Assembly: GCA_017615445.1 (NCBI GenBank)
Contig: JAGAAD010000071.1
Location: 1 to 16,362 of the forward strand
Length of the DNA stretch: 16,362 bases
Source: Bacteroidales bacterium
Lineage (GTDB): Bacteria; Bacteroidota; Bacteroidia; Bacteroidales; UBA932
Direction of reading: 5' to 3'
Position numbers and translations under genes: made by a program. The notes under the pieces are model-generated. The model saw only the letters and a list, made by a program, of their open reading frames with translations. It made no database searches and had not been told where the DNA came from. Shown here one piece after another: positions 6,371 to 12,798 of the stretch (positions are counted from its first letter, which is position 1; each line of letters starts with the position of its first letter).

Positions 6371-7577
6371 AGACCGGTTCCTCCGCTATGTCGCAATCGA
6401 CACCCAGTCCAACGAAGAGTCCGAAACCCAGCCGAGCACGGCGAAACAGTTCGACCTGCTGAAACTGCTCTGCGAAGAGCTCAAGCAGATGGGGGTGGAG
6501 GCCACTCTGGACGAATTCGGCTATGTGATGGGAAAGATTCCCGCGAACACGGCAGGCGACATCCCCGCGGTCGGCTTTATCGCCCATGTGGACACCTCCC
6601 CGGACGCCTCGGGCGCGGACATCAAGCCGCAGATAATCGAAAACTACGACGGCGGCAAGATCGCCCTCAAGGGCGTCCCCGGCCTTTTCCTGGATCCCGC
6701 AGAATTTCCCGAGCTCCTCAGCCACAAGCACGAGACCATCATCACCACTGACGGCACCACCCTCCTCGGCGCGGACGACAAAGCCGGAGTGGCCGAAATC
6801 ATGGCGGCGGTGCAGTACATAGTGGAGCATCCCGAATTCAAGCACTGCCCCATCCGCATCGGCTTCACGCCGGACGAGGAGATCGGCCGCGGAGTGGCGA
6901 AGTTCGACGTCAAGAAATTCGATGCGACCTACGCCTACACGATGGACGGCGGCGAGGTGGGCGAGCTGGAGTTCGAGAACTTCAACGCCGCGGCCGCGAC
7001 TGTCCACATCCAGGGCCGCAACGTGCACCCCGGCTACGCCAAGGGCAAGATGAAGAACGCGATCCTGATCGGCATGGAGCTGGAGATGCTCCTGCCGCCC
7101 GAGCAGCGCCCCGAGCACACCGAGGGCTACGAAGGCTTCTACCATCTCATCTCCTACAAGGGCACGGTGGAAGAGTGCACCTTCACCTACATCCTGCGCG
7201 AGCACGACCTCGAGAAGCACGAGCAGCAGAAGGCCTACCTCCGCCGCTGTGTGCAGGCCATCAACGACCGCTACGGCGACGGCACCGCCACGGTGGAAAT
7301 CAAGCACCAGTACTACAACATGCGCAAGCAGGTGGAGCCGCACTACCAGATAGTGGAGATCGCAATGAAGGCCATGGAAAAGGCGGGCGTGAAACCGAAG
7401 GTCCAGCCGATTCGCGGCGGCACGGACGGCGCCAACCTGTCTTTCATGGGACTCCCCTGCCCGAACATCTTCGCCGGCGGCCTCAACTTCCACGGCAAGA
7501 TGGAGTTCGTGCCCGTCCAGTCAATGGAAAAGGCCTACAATGTCATTCTGAACATCATAGGCCTCAACGCTGAATAA
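6357..7577 (+). CDS. pepT: peptidase T (tripeptide aminopeptidase)
   Basis: A 406-residue cytoplasmic M20-family zinc peptidase that releases the N-terminal residue of tripeptides. All expected metal and catalytic positions are visible and fall close to the family numbering: H77 and D79 in HVDTSPD, D140 in LLGADDKAG, the Glu pair 174-175 in TPDEEIGRG, D197 in YTMDGGEVGE, and H379 in NFHGKMEFVP. RGGTDGANLSF (353-363) and NVHPGYAKGKMKN (212-224, dimerisation domain) are also typical. The start overlaps the end of the OstA-like gene by 14 bp, so it is translated as the last gene of the envelope operon, although its job is peptide catabolism. The stop lies 8 bp from the convergent galE stop, with no separate terminator visible. 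Confidence 0.97.
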   Translation: MESIKDRFLRYVAIDTQSNEESETQPSTAKQFDLLKLLCEELKQMGVEATLDEFGYVMGKIPANTAGDIPAVGFIAHVDTSPDASGADIKPQIIENYDGGKIALKGVPGLFLDPAEFPELLSHKHETIITTDGTTLLGADDKAGVAEIMAAVQYIVEHPEFKHCPIRIGFTPDEEIGRGVAKFDVKKFDATYAYTMDGGEVGELEFENFNAAAATVHIQGRNVHPGYAKGKMKNAILIGMELEMLLPPEQRPEHTEGYEGFYHLISYKGTVEECTFTYILREHDLEKHEQQKAYLRRCVQAINDRYGDGTATVEIKHQYYNMRKQVEPHYQIVEIAMKAMEKAGVKPKVQPIRGGTDGANLSFMGLPCPNIFAGGLNFHGKMEFVPVQSMEKAYNVILNIIGLNAE

Positions 7578-7585
7578 GCGGCTGA

Positions 7586-8614
7586 TTAATCTTTCTTGGT
7601 CGCCAGGTATTTCTCCCAGGCCCACGCGGAAGCGAGGGTCTCTTCGAGCGTGCGCTGAGCTTTCCAGCCGAGTTTCTTCTCGCCTATTGCAGGGTCGCAC
7701 CAGACGGACATGACGTCGCCGGGGCGGCGCGGGGCGATCTTGTAATTGAGCTTGAGGTGGTTCACCTTCTCGAAAGTGGTGATCAGCTCCATCACGCTGA
7801 CGGGGCGGCCTGTGCCCACATTGAAGATCTCGTAGTTCTCCTCCATCTTGCCGTCCAGCATGCGTGTGACCGCGAAGACATGGGCCTTGGCCAGGTCGAT
7901 AATGTCTATGAAGTCGCGCAGGCAGGTGCCGTCCGGAGTCGGGTAGTCGTTGCCGAAAACGCTCAGGCACTCGCGCTTACCGATTGCGGTCTGAGTGATG
8001 AACGGGACCAGGTTGTTCGGAATTCCGCGCGGGAGCTCACCGATGAGGGCGGACGGGTGCGCTCCGATCGGGTTGAAGTAGCGCAGGGCGATTCCCTTGA
8101 TCGAAGGGTAGGCCTTCACGCAGTCGCGCAGGAAGTCCTCGCACATCTGCTTGGTGTTGCCGTAGGGCGAGGTCGAAGGCTTGCGCTCGGAGAGCTCGCT
8201 GACCGGCAGGTGTTCCGGCTCGCCATAGACAGTCGCGGACGAAGAGAAGAGGACGTTGCAGCCCTTGTCGCGCGCGACCTGAAGGATGTTCAGGAACGAG
8301 ATTAGATTGTTTGTGTAGTACTTGAGCGGATCTTCCACAGACTCTCCTACCGCCTTGAAAGCGGCGAAGTGGATGACTGCGTCTATCTTGTGCTCATCGA
8401 AAAGCTTGCGCACCGCAGGGAGGTCGCAGAAATCCATCTCGATCAGAGGGAGCTGCTTGCCCGTAATCTTGCAAACGCCTTTGTAGTTGGTGCGGTCGCA
8501 GTTTGAGAAATTGTCGGCGATGATGACATCGTAGCCGGCCGCGTCCAGTTCGACGGTGACGTGGCTGCCGATATATCCGGCGCCGCCCGAAACGAGAACA
8601 GTCTTTTTTGCCAT
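7586..8614 (-). CDS. galE: UDP-glucose 4-epimerase
   Basis: A 342-residue short-chain dehydrogenase-type enzyme that interconverts UDP-glucose and UDP-galactose (Leloir pathway; also supplies galactosyl donors for surface glycans). It shows the NAD-binding GGAGYIGSH (10-18), DFCD (61-64), FAAFKAVGES (83-92), the serine of SSSATVYGEP (124-133), the catalytic Tyr151 and Lys155 in SPYGNTK, and LRYFNPIGAHPSALIGE (177-193). The frame is open further upstream, but that extension overlaps the GH97 gene and is not GalE-like. The ATG at 8614 gives the canonical MAKKTVLVSGGAGYIG start. It begins 11 bp after the GH97 stop, so the two are probably co-transcribed, which would suit galactose release followed by UDP-sugar interconversion. 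Confidence 0.97.
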   Translation of the reverse strand: MAKKTVLVSGGAGYIGSHVTVELDAAGYDVIIADNFSNCDRTNYKGVCKITGKQLPLIEMDFCDLPAVRKLFDEHKIDAVIHFAAFKAVGESVEDPLKYYTNNLISFLNILQVARDKGCNVLFSSSATVYGEPEHLPVSELSERKPSTSPYGNTKQMCEDFLRDCVKAYPSIKGIALRYFNPIGAHPSALIGELPRGIPNNLVPFITQTAIGKRECLSVFGNDYPTPDGTCLRDFIDIIDLAKAHVFAVTRMLDGKMEENYEIFNVGTGRPVSVMELITTFEKVNHLKLNYKIAPRRPGDVMSVWCDPAIGEKKLGWKAQRTLEETLASAWAWEKYLATKKD

Positions 8615-8625
8615 AGTGTTATGTG

Positions 8626-10575
8626 TTATCTTTCTATTATCATTGCAAATCCGCCGCCCGGGGCGAGGTGCACTCCGAGAGTGGCGCCGGAGTTGACGAC
8701 CATGCTCTCGATTTTGTGGTCCTTGCCGATGGTGTCCGCATTGATGCCGTCGCGGTAAATGCGGACAAGCCACTCTCCCTTCGGGAGGAAGTCCAGATTA
8801 AGGACTATGTCGCGCTCATCCCAGTTGGTCATGGCGCCCACATAGTACTTCCCTGCCTTCTCGCGCTTGGTGACTATATACTCGCCGAGCTTTCCTTCCA
8901 GCACTTCGGTGGACTCGAAGACGGTGGGGATGCTCATAATGAAGTCCACGGTGGGCTGGTCTTCCATGTAGGCGGACGGGCTGTCGCAGAGCATCACCAG
9001 CGGCGAGTCGTAGACTATGTACATCGCTATCTGGCAGGCCCTCGTTCCCATGCTCATCGGGTGAGTGAAGTTCATCGCGTACTCGCCCTTGCTGCCGTTG
9101 CGCATCGCGCCCTGGGTGAAGTCCACGGGAGCCGCGGCCATCCTCAGGAACGGGAAACTGACCTGGTTGCGAGGCATGTCGGTGCTGATAGTCTCCCACT
9201 TGCAGTTCTCCAGGCCGAACACGCCTTCGAAGTTCACCACATTCGGGTAGGTCCTGTTAAGGCCGGTGGGTTTAAGGCCGTGGAAGTCCACGATCAGACG
9301 GTAGCGAGATGTGATTTCGGCCATTTCATAGACCTGGCTGACTATCGTCTGGTACTGCCCGTCGAAGAAGTCTATCTTGAAGCCGGAGACTCCGAGTTTC
9401 GAATAAGTGTCGCAGATCTGCTCGGCGTTGTTCAGGAACGGGGTGTAGGCCATCCAGAGGATGAGCTTGACATTCGCTTCCTGGGCGTAAGCGCAGAGTT
9501 CCTTGATGTCTATCCCGTCCGCCATCTGCATCGGGTCGAAGTTCTTGTACCAGCCGTCGTCCACAATCACATACTCGATTCCGTTGCGCTCAGCGAAGTC
9601 TATATGGTATTTGTAGGTGTCCGTGTTGATGCCGGACTTGAAGGGAACGTTCCAGAGAAGGGATGCGTTCCACCAGTCCCAGGTCGAATGGCCGGGGGTG
9701 ATCCAGCTGACATCGTCCAGCTTGGAAGGGCTGGCGGTCTGATAGACCATGTTGTTGGTGGGGAGGTCCTTGTCCTCGGGGGCATAGGCCACTATGCGCC
9801 AGGGATAACTGCGTGTGCCCTTCGTCCTGGCGATAACGTCTGAGTAGCCGTCCGGTCTGTGCGCCCCGCCGCCGCCCACCTTGAACTTGAGGGGCACGGG
9901 CGGAAACTCGGAGACAAGGCCTTTGTCCGTCTGCTTGATGAACATTCCCGGATAGTCCTCCACATCAGATTCCATCATCATCAGGTTGCCCACTTCCGGC
10001 ACTCTCACCAGGCAAGGCAGGAAGGCCAGGTCTTCGCTGGCATGGCCCACTTCAGTCTCAGTGTAGCACGCCTCGAAGGATGTCTCATAGCGATCCGCCC
10101 TCTTCGGGACCATGGGAATCACGAGCGGATACTTGTCTGCGAAATTGAAACAGACCGTCTCGTTTTTCACCACTATATCATCCGCGAAAGATGTTACGAA
10201 TCTGTAAGCTACGCCGTCGTTGTAGGCCCTGAACTGAAGGATGTAGTCTCCGTCGAAGCTCAGGCGGATGTAGTTGTAGGCCGCTTCGAAAGAGGCCTGA
10301 CGATAGAGCGGGGCCTGGATGGACTCCGTCCTGCTGCCGCGGGTGTCCTTGCGGACACGGCTTCCCTCTCCGAGGACTCTGCCGTCCTCCAATTCCATCG
10401 CAATCGGACAGTCCTTCAACACGGTCACCCCTTTCACTTCGAGGGAATAAGTCGTTTTCTCGGTGACAGACACAGTCACCTTAAGTTCGCCTGAAGGGCT
10501 TGAAACCTTGAAATCCTTCGCCTGAGCACCGAAGGCCATGGCGATAAGAGCGATTGCGGCAAATATCTTTTTCAT
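8626..10575 (-). CDS. secreted glycoside hydrolase family 97 enzyme (alpha-galactosidase or alpha-glucosidase)
   Basis: A 649-residue protein with a signal peptide (1-19, ending AQA). GH97 enzymes, founded by SusB of Bacteroides, act on alpha-glucosides or alpha-galactosides in the periplasm. An N-terminal beta-sandwich (about 20-275) precedes a TIM barrel with the family landmarks PGHSTWDWWN (294-303), VIVDDGWY (336-343), GFKIDFFDGQYQ (398-409), VDFHGLKPTGLNRTYPNVVNFEG (429-451) and GLENCKW (454-460). A C-terminal beta domain follows. As I recall, retaining GH97 alpha-galactosidases use an Asp nucleophile near the KIDF region. Asp402 is a candidate but I cannot confirm the alignment, so the subgroup is open. 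The partner galE, 11 bp downstream, favours galactoside. It has its own -7 box at 10599-10606; no susC/D genes lie in the window. Confidence 0.93.
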   Translation of the reverse strand: MKKIFAAIALIAMAFGAQAKDFKVSSPSGELKVTVSVTEKTTYSLEVKGVTVLKDCPIAMELEDGRVLGEGSRVRKDTRGSRTESIQAPLYRQASFEAAYNYIRLSFDGDYILQFRAYNDGVAYRFVTSFADDIVVKNETVCFNFADKYPLVIPMVPKRADRYETSFEACYTETEVGHASEDLAFLPCLVRVPEVGNLMMMESDVEDYPGMFIKQTDKGLVSEFPPVPLKFKVGGGGAHRPDGYSDVIARTKGTRSYPWRIVAYAPEDKDLPTNNMVYQTASPSKLDDVSWITPGHSTWDWWNASLLWNVPFKSGINTDTYKYHIDFAERNGIEYVIVDDGWYKNFDPMQMADGIDIKELCAYAQEANVKLILWMAYTPFLNNAEQICDTYSKLGVSGFKIDFFDGQYQTIVSQVYEMAEITSRYRLIVDFHGLKPTGLNRTYPNVVNFEGVFGLENCKWETISTDMPRNQVSFPFLRMAAAPVDFTQGAMRNGSKGEYAMNFTHPMSMGTRACQIAMYIVYDSPLVMLCDSPSAYMEDQPTVDFIMSIPTVFESTEVLEGKLGEYIVTKREKAGKYYVGAMTNWDERDIVLNLDFLPKGEWLVRIYRDGINADTIGKDHKIESMVVNSGATLGVHLAPGGGFAMIIER

Positions 10576-10598
10576 TGCGAATGGAATGCGATAGCTTA

Positions 10599-10606
10599 CA
10601 AAGTTA
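10599..10606 (-). promoter_or_regulatory. Bacteroidetes -7 box upstream of GH97-galE
   Basis: On the minus strand this reads TAACTTTG, matching TAnnTTTG, 23 nt before the GH97 ATG. It lies in the 35-bp gap after prmC, so GH97-galE can be transcribed separately from the cell-wall genes upstream. Confidence 0.7.
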
Positions 10607-10610
10607 TCAA

Positions 10611-11453
10611 TTATTCGGCATTTCTGAAAGACACGAAACGGTCTCTTCCGGAAATGTCTTTCAGGATTCGGACGTCTATGAAATCGGGCTTCAGCAGCTC
10701 CGCTATTTCGCCGCAGAAACGGGAATTCGCCTCGAAGATGCCGAAGCCGTTTTTGGCAAGAAGCTCCTTCGCGCGCGCTGCCAGGGCGCGGTAGAACTTG
10801 AGCGGGTCATCGTCCGGAACGAACAACGCCAGCGCCGGCTCATAGTCCAGGACGTTGCGGCGCATGTCCGCTTTTTCGCTCTCGAGAACGTAGGGCGGGT
10901 TGCTGACGATAATGTCATAGTCATGCCCGGCTCCGACCGGGCATCCTTTCAGCACATCCGCGCGGCGGAAAGAGACGCGCGGGTCTTTGAATTGGCCGCG
11001 TGCGACCTGAAGCGCTTTCGGGGAGATGTCCACGCCGACCACGGTCGCGTCCGGGATCTCGAGCGCGAGTGTCCAGGCGATGCAGCCGCTTCCCGTGCAA
11101 AGGTCGACGATGCGCGGGTCATGCTCTGCTGCGACCGGGGATTTCAGCACAGCTTCGATCAGTTCCTCCGTTTCCGGGCGCGGAATGAGCACGTCCGGCG
11201 AGACACGGAAGCGGCGGCCATAGAATTCGGCATAGCCCAGGACATACTGGATGGGCTCGTTCTTGAGGAGTCGTCCGAGGTCTTGCTCCAGCTGATCTGT
11301 GGCGATTTCGCGATCAGGCTCGGTGACCGGTGCATAGCTCGGCAAGCCCAGCCTCTCCTGAATGAGAAGGCTCACGACGCTCCGGGCCTCCTGCTCCGGA
11401 TAGATCCGTCCGAGGCCCTCTATAGCTTTTGACTGGAATTCCGCCAGGCGCAT
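10611..11453 (-). CDS. prmC: peptide chain release factor N5-glutamine methyltransferase
   Basis: A 280-residue cytoplasmic SAM-dependent methyltransferase that modifies the Gln of the GGQ motif in release factors RF1/RF2. It has a helical N-terminal substrate domain (1-70), then EPIQYVLGYAEFYGRRF and VLIPRPETEEL (66-98), the SAM-binding VDLCTGSGCIA (116-126), VVGVDIS (138-144) and the catalytic NPPY at 185-188 in DIIVSNPPYVLESE. Length is normal. It starts 3 bp after the ddl stop, so it is probably translated from the ddl transcript. The loop just before the NPPY strand, residues 169-178 (KGCPVGAGHD), is encoded by a palindromic repeat element. This stretch is variable in the family, so the enzyme is probably still active. 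Confidence 0.95.
   Translation of the reverse strand: MRLAEFQSKAIEGLGRIYPEQEARSVVSLLIQERLGLPSYAPVTEPDREIATDQLEQDLGRLLKNEPIQYVLGYAEFYGRRFRVSPDVLIPRPETEELIEAVLKSPVAAEHDPRIVDLCTGSGCIAWTLALEIPDATVVGVDISPKALQVARGQFKDPRVSFRRADVLKGCPVGAGHDYDIIVSNPPYVLESEKADMRRNVLDYEPALALFVPDDDPLKFYRALAARAKELLAKNGFGIFEANSRFCGEIAELLKPDFIDVRILKDISGRDRFVSFRNAE
10920..10950 (-). repeat. palindromic element, copy E, inside prmC
   Basis: Read on the minus strand: GAAAGGAT lead, stem ATGCCCGG and CCGGGCAT around a TCGGAG loop, then GAC (31 nt). An A-to-G change at the inner end of the left arm is matched by T-to-C in the right arm. It is read as KGCPVGAGHD, the same phase as copy B (KRCPIGSGMT). Confidence 0.8.
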
Positions 11454-11456
11454 CGG

Positions 11457-12674
11457 CTAGCGGGAGGCGAAGATGTTGCCGCCGAAGTCGACCACCTTGA
11501 AGGACTCCTCGCGTGCGCGGGCGAAGGACCTTTGGATCAGGGAGTCGAGCACCTTCGAGAAGGGCACGCCGGTGTAGTCCCATAGGTAGGACGAAAGCGA
11601 GCCGGGGATGGTGTTGATTTCGTTCACATAGATGCGGCCATCCGTCTCGTCAATCATGAGGTCTATGCGGGCGAGGCCTTCGCAGCCGAGGGTCTTGAAG
11701 GTCCTCATTGCGAACTCCTGGACGAGTTCCGTGACGTTGTCCGGGAGGTCGGCGGGCAGCTGACGCTTCAGCGAGGCCATGCCCGCCCCGTCGGCGCCCT
11801 TGGCTCCGGCGAGCTTCGGGCCGGCGACTTTCGCGCCGGCAAGCTTGCCGCTCTTGGAGCCCTTCGCGCCGCCGCTCTGATACTTGTCCGAGTAGCTGAG
11901 GATCTCACCGCTTCTGAGAGGGATCTCGCAGACGGAAGGTTTGCAGTCGTAGTAATCTCCCATCACGGAGCAGTTCACTTCCTTGAGCTTTCCGAGCATG
12001 CGCTCCACGATGACGCGGGTGGTGAACTGGGTGGCATAATCGATGGCCTGCGCCAACTCGTCCCTATTGTGTGCCGGAGAAATTCCGACGCTGGAACCGG
12101 AGTTCGCGGGTTTGATAATCACAGGATAAGGTATGCTCTTTTCGATGTTGTCCAAAACGGTCTCGCGGCGATCGTCCCATTCCTTGTCAGTGAACCAGAC
12201 GAAGTCCACCACGGAGATGCCGCTGTCGCGAAGAATCTGCTTCATCGCGATCTTGTCCATTCCGTTGGCCGAGGCGAAGGTGTTGCAGCCCACGTAGGGG
12301 ATGCCTATCACCTCCAGCACACCCTGAAGAGTTCCGTCCTCGCAGTTCGTTCCGTGCAGGGTCGGAAGGATAGTGTCAATCTTTGCCACCACCTTCTGCT
12401 TGCCGAACGCACCGTTGGTGTAGAGATTATGGTCTCCGTAGACCGACTTGAAGAACACTTCCTTGCACTCCTTGAAGAGAGCAGGCATATTACGATACTT
12501 ACCCAGCTCCAGAAGAGCCTTACCTGTGTACCACTTTCCGGTCTTCGCGATGTAGATCGGCACTATCTCATATTTCTCAGTGTCCAGGGATTCAATCACC
12601 TGCAGCGCAGTGACTACCGAAATCTCATTCTCGACGGACCTTCCGCCGAACAGAACTCCGACTGTTGTTTTCAT
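11457..12674 (-). CDS. ddl: D-alanine--D-alanine ligase with expanded omega-loop region
   Basis: A 405-residue ATP-grasp ligase that joins two D-Ala for peptidoglycan precursors. Features: VLFGGRSVENEISV (7-20), LPTLHGTNCEDGTLQG (103-118), ATP-binding YPVIIKPANSGSSVGI (183-198), VNCSVMGD (233-240), LSYSDKY (259-265), GLARIDLMID (333-342) and the magnesium-binding VNEINTIPGS (350-359). The Tyr in DKY argues for D-Ala rather than D-Lac specificity. The N-terminus and the HGTNxEDGTLQG form resemble clostridial Ddl more than the shorter Bacteroidetes one, from memory. Residues 274-298 are a Lys/Gly/Ala repeat (AGAK, AGPK) inserted just before GMASL, where I expect only a short K/G/S loop. It has its own promoter (12695-12702) and runs into prmC after 3 bp. 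Confidence 0.93.
   Translation of the reverse strand: MKTTVGVLFGGRSVENEISVVTALQVIESLDTEKYEIVPIYIAKTGKWYTGKALLELGKYRNMPALFKECKEVFFKSVYGDHNLYTNGAFGKQKVVAKIDTILPTLHGTNCEDGTLQGVLEVIGIPYVGCNTFASANGMDKIAMKQILRDSGISVVDFVWFTDKEWDDRRETVLDNIEKSIPYPVIIKPANSGSSVGISPAHNRDELAQAIDYATQFTTRVIVERMLGKLKEVNCSVMGDYYDCKPSVCEIPLRSGEILSYSDKYQSGGAKGSKSGKLAGAKVAGPKLAGAKGADGAGMASLKRQLPADLPDNVTELVQEFAMRTFKTLGCEGLARIDLMIDETDGRIYVNEINTIPGSLSSYLWDYTGVPFSKVLDSLIQRSFARAREESFKVVDFGGNIFASR
11781..11855 (-). repeat. Lys/Gly/Ala expansion in ddl
   Basis: Encodes about 25 residues made of degenerate L/V-A-G-x-K units between the GSK and GMASL of the active-site loop. The third bases differ between units. The frame is kept. Confidence 0.65.
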
Positions 12675-12694
12675 ATACTCGTGATTTGTATCTT

Positions 12695-12702
12695 CAAATT
12701 TA
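12695..12702 (-). promoter_or_regulatory. Bacteroidetes -7 box upstream of ddl
   Basis: On the minus strand TAAATTTG fits TAnnTTTG, 20 nt before the ddl ATG. It sits in the AT-rich gap between murF and ddl, so ddl-prmC can be expressed independently of murF. Confidence 0.7.
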
Positions 12703-12725
12703 GCAAAAAATTGGACTCATATTTT

Positions 12726-12798
12726 TAAGCTTACGTATGTTTTTGCGCTAAGCTTCGCCAGTTTGCTTAAGCTTAACCGTTTTTTATCACTAAGCTTA
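12726..12798. repeat. four regularly spaced TAAGCTT boxes in the murF-ddl gap
   Basis: AAGCTT cores at 12727, 12750, 12769 and 12792, each preceded by T, give start-to-start spacings of 23, 19 and 23 bp. The third lies in a 10-bp perfect palindrome TTAAGCTTAA; the last overlaps the murF stop codon. Short T-rich runs (GTTTTT, GTTTGC, GTTTTTT) separate them. The array lies just upstream of the ddl -7 box, where operators or activator sites would be expected. It may instead be decayed tandem-repeat DNA. Confidence 0.6.

Noticed and set aside
8615..8773. 53-residue upstream extension of GalE
   Set aside because: It overlaps the end of the GH97 gene, reads as Arg/His-rich sequence unlike any GalE N-terminus, and the ATG at 8614 gives the canonical start.
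8623..9843. 406-codon plus-strand open frame opposite the GH97 gene
   Set aside because: It is antisense to a well-supported GH97 protein, with a translation that shows no recognisable motif; similar long antisense frames occur opposite most genes here.
12726..12798. Clustered AAGCTT sites as cloning-vector or linker sequence
   Set aside because: The flanks are native-looking AT-rich intergenic DNA joined to intact genes on both sides, and no vector-like sequence is seen.
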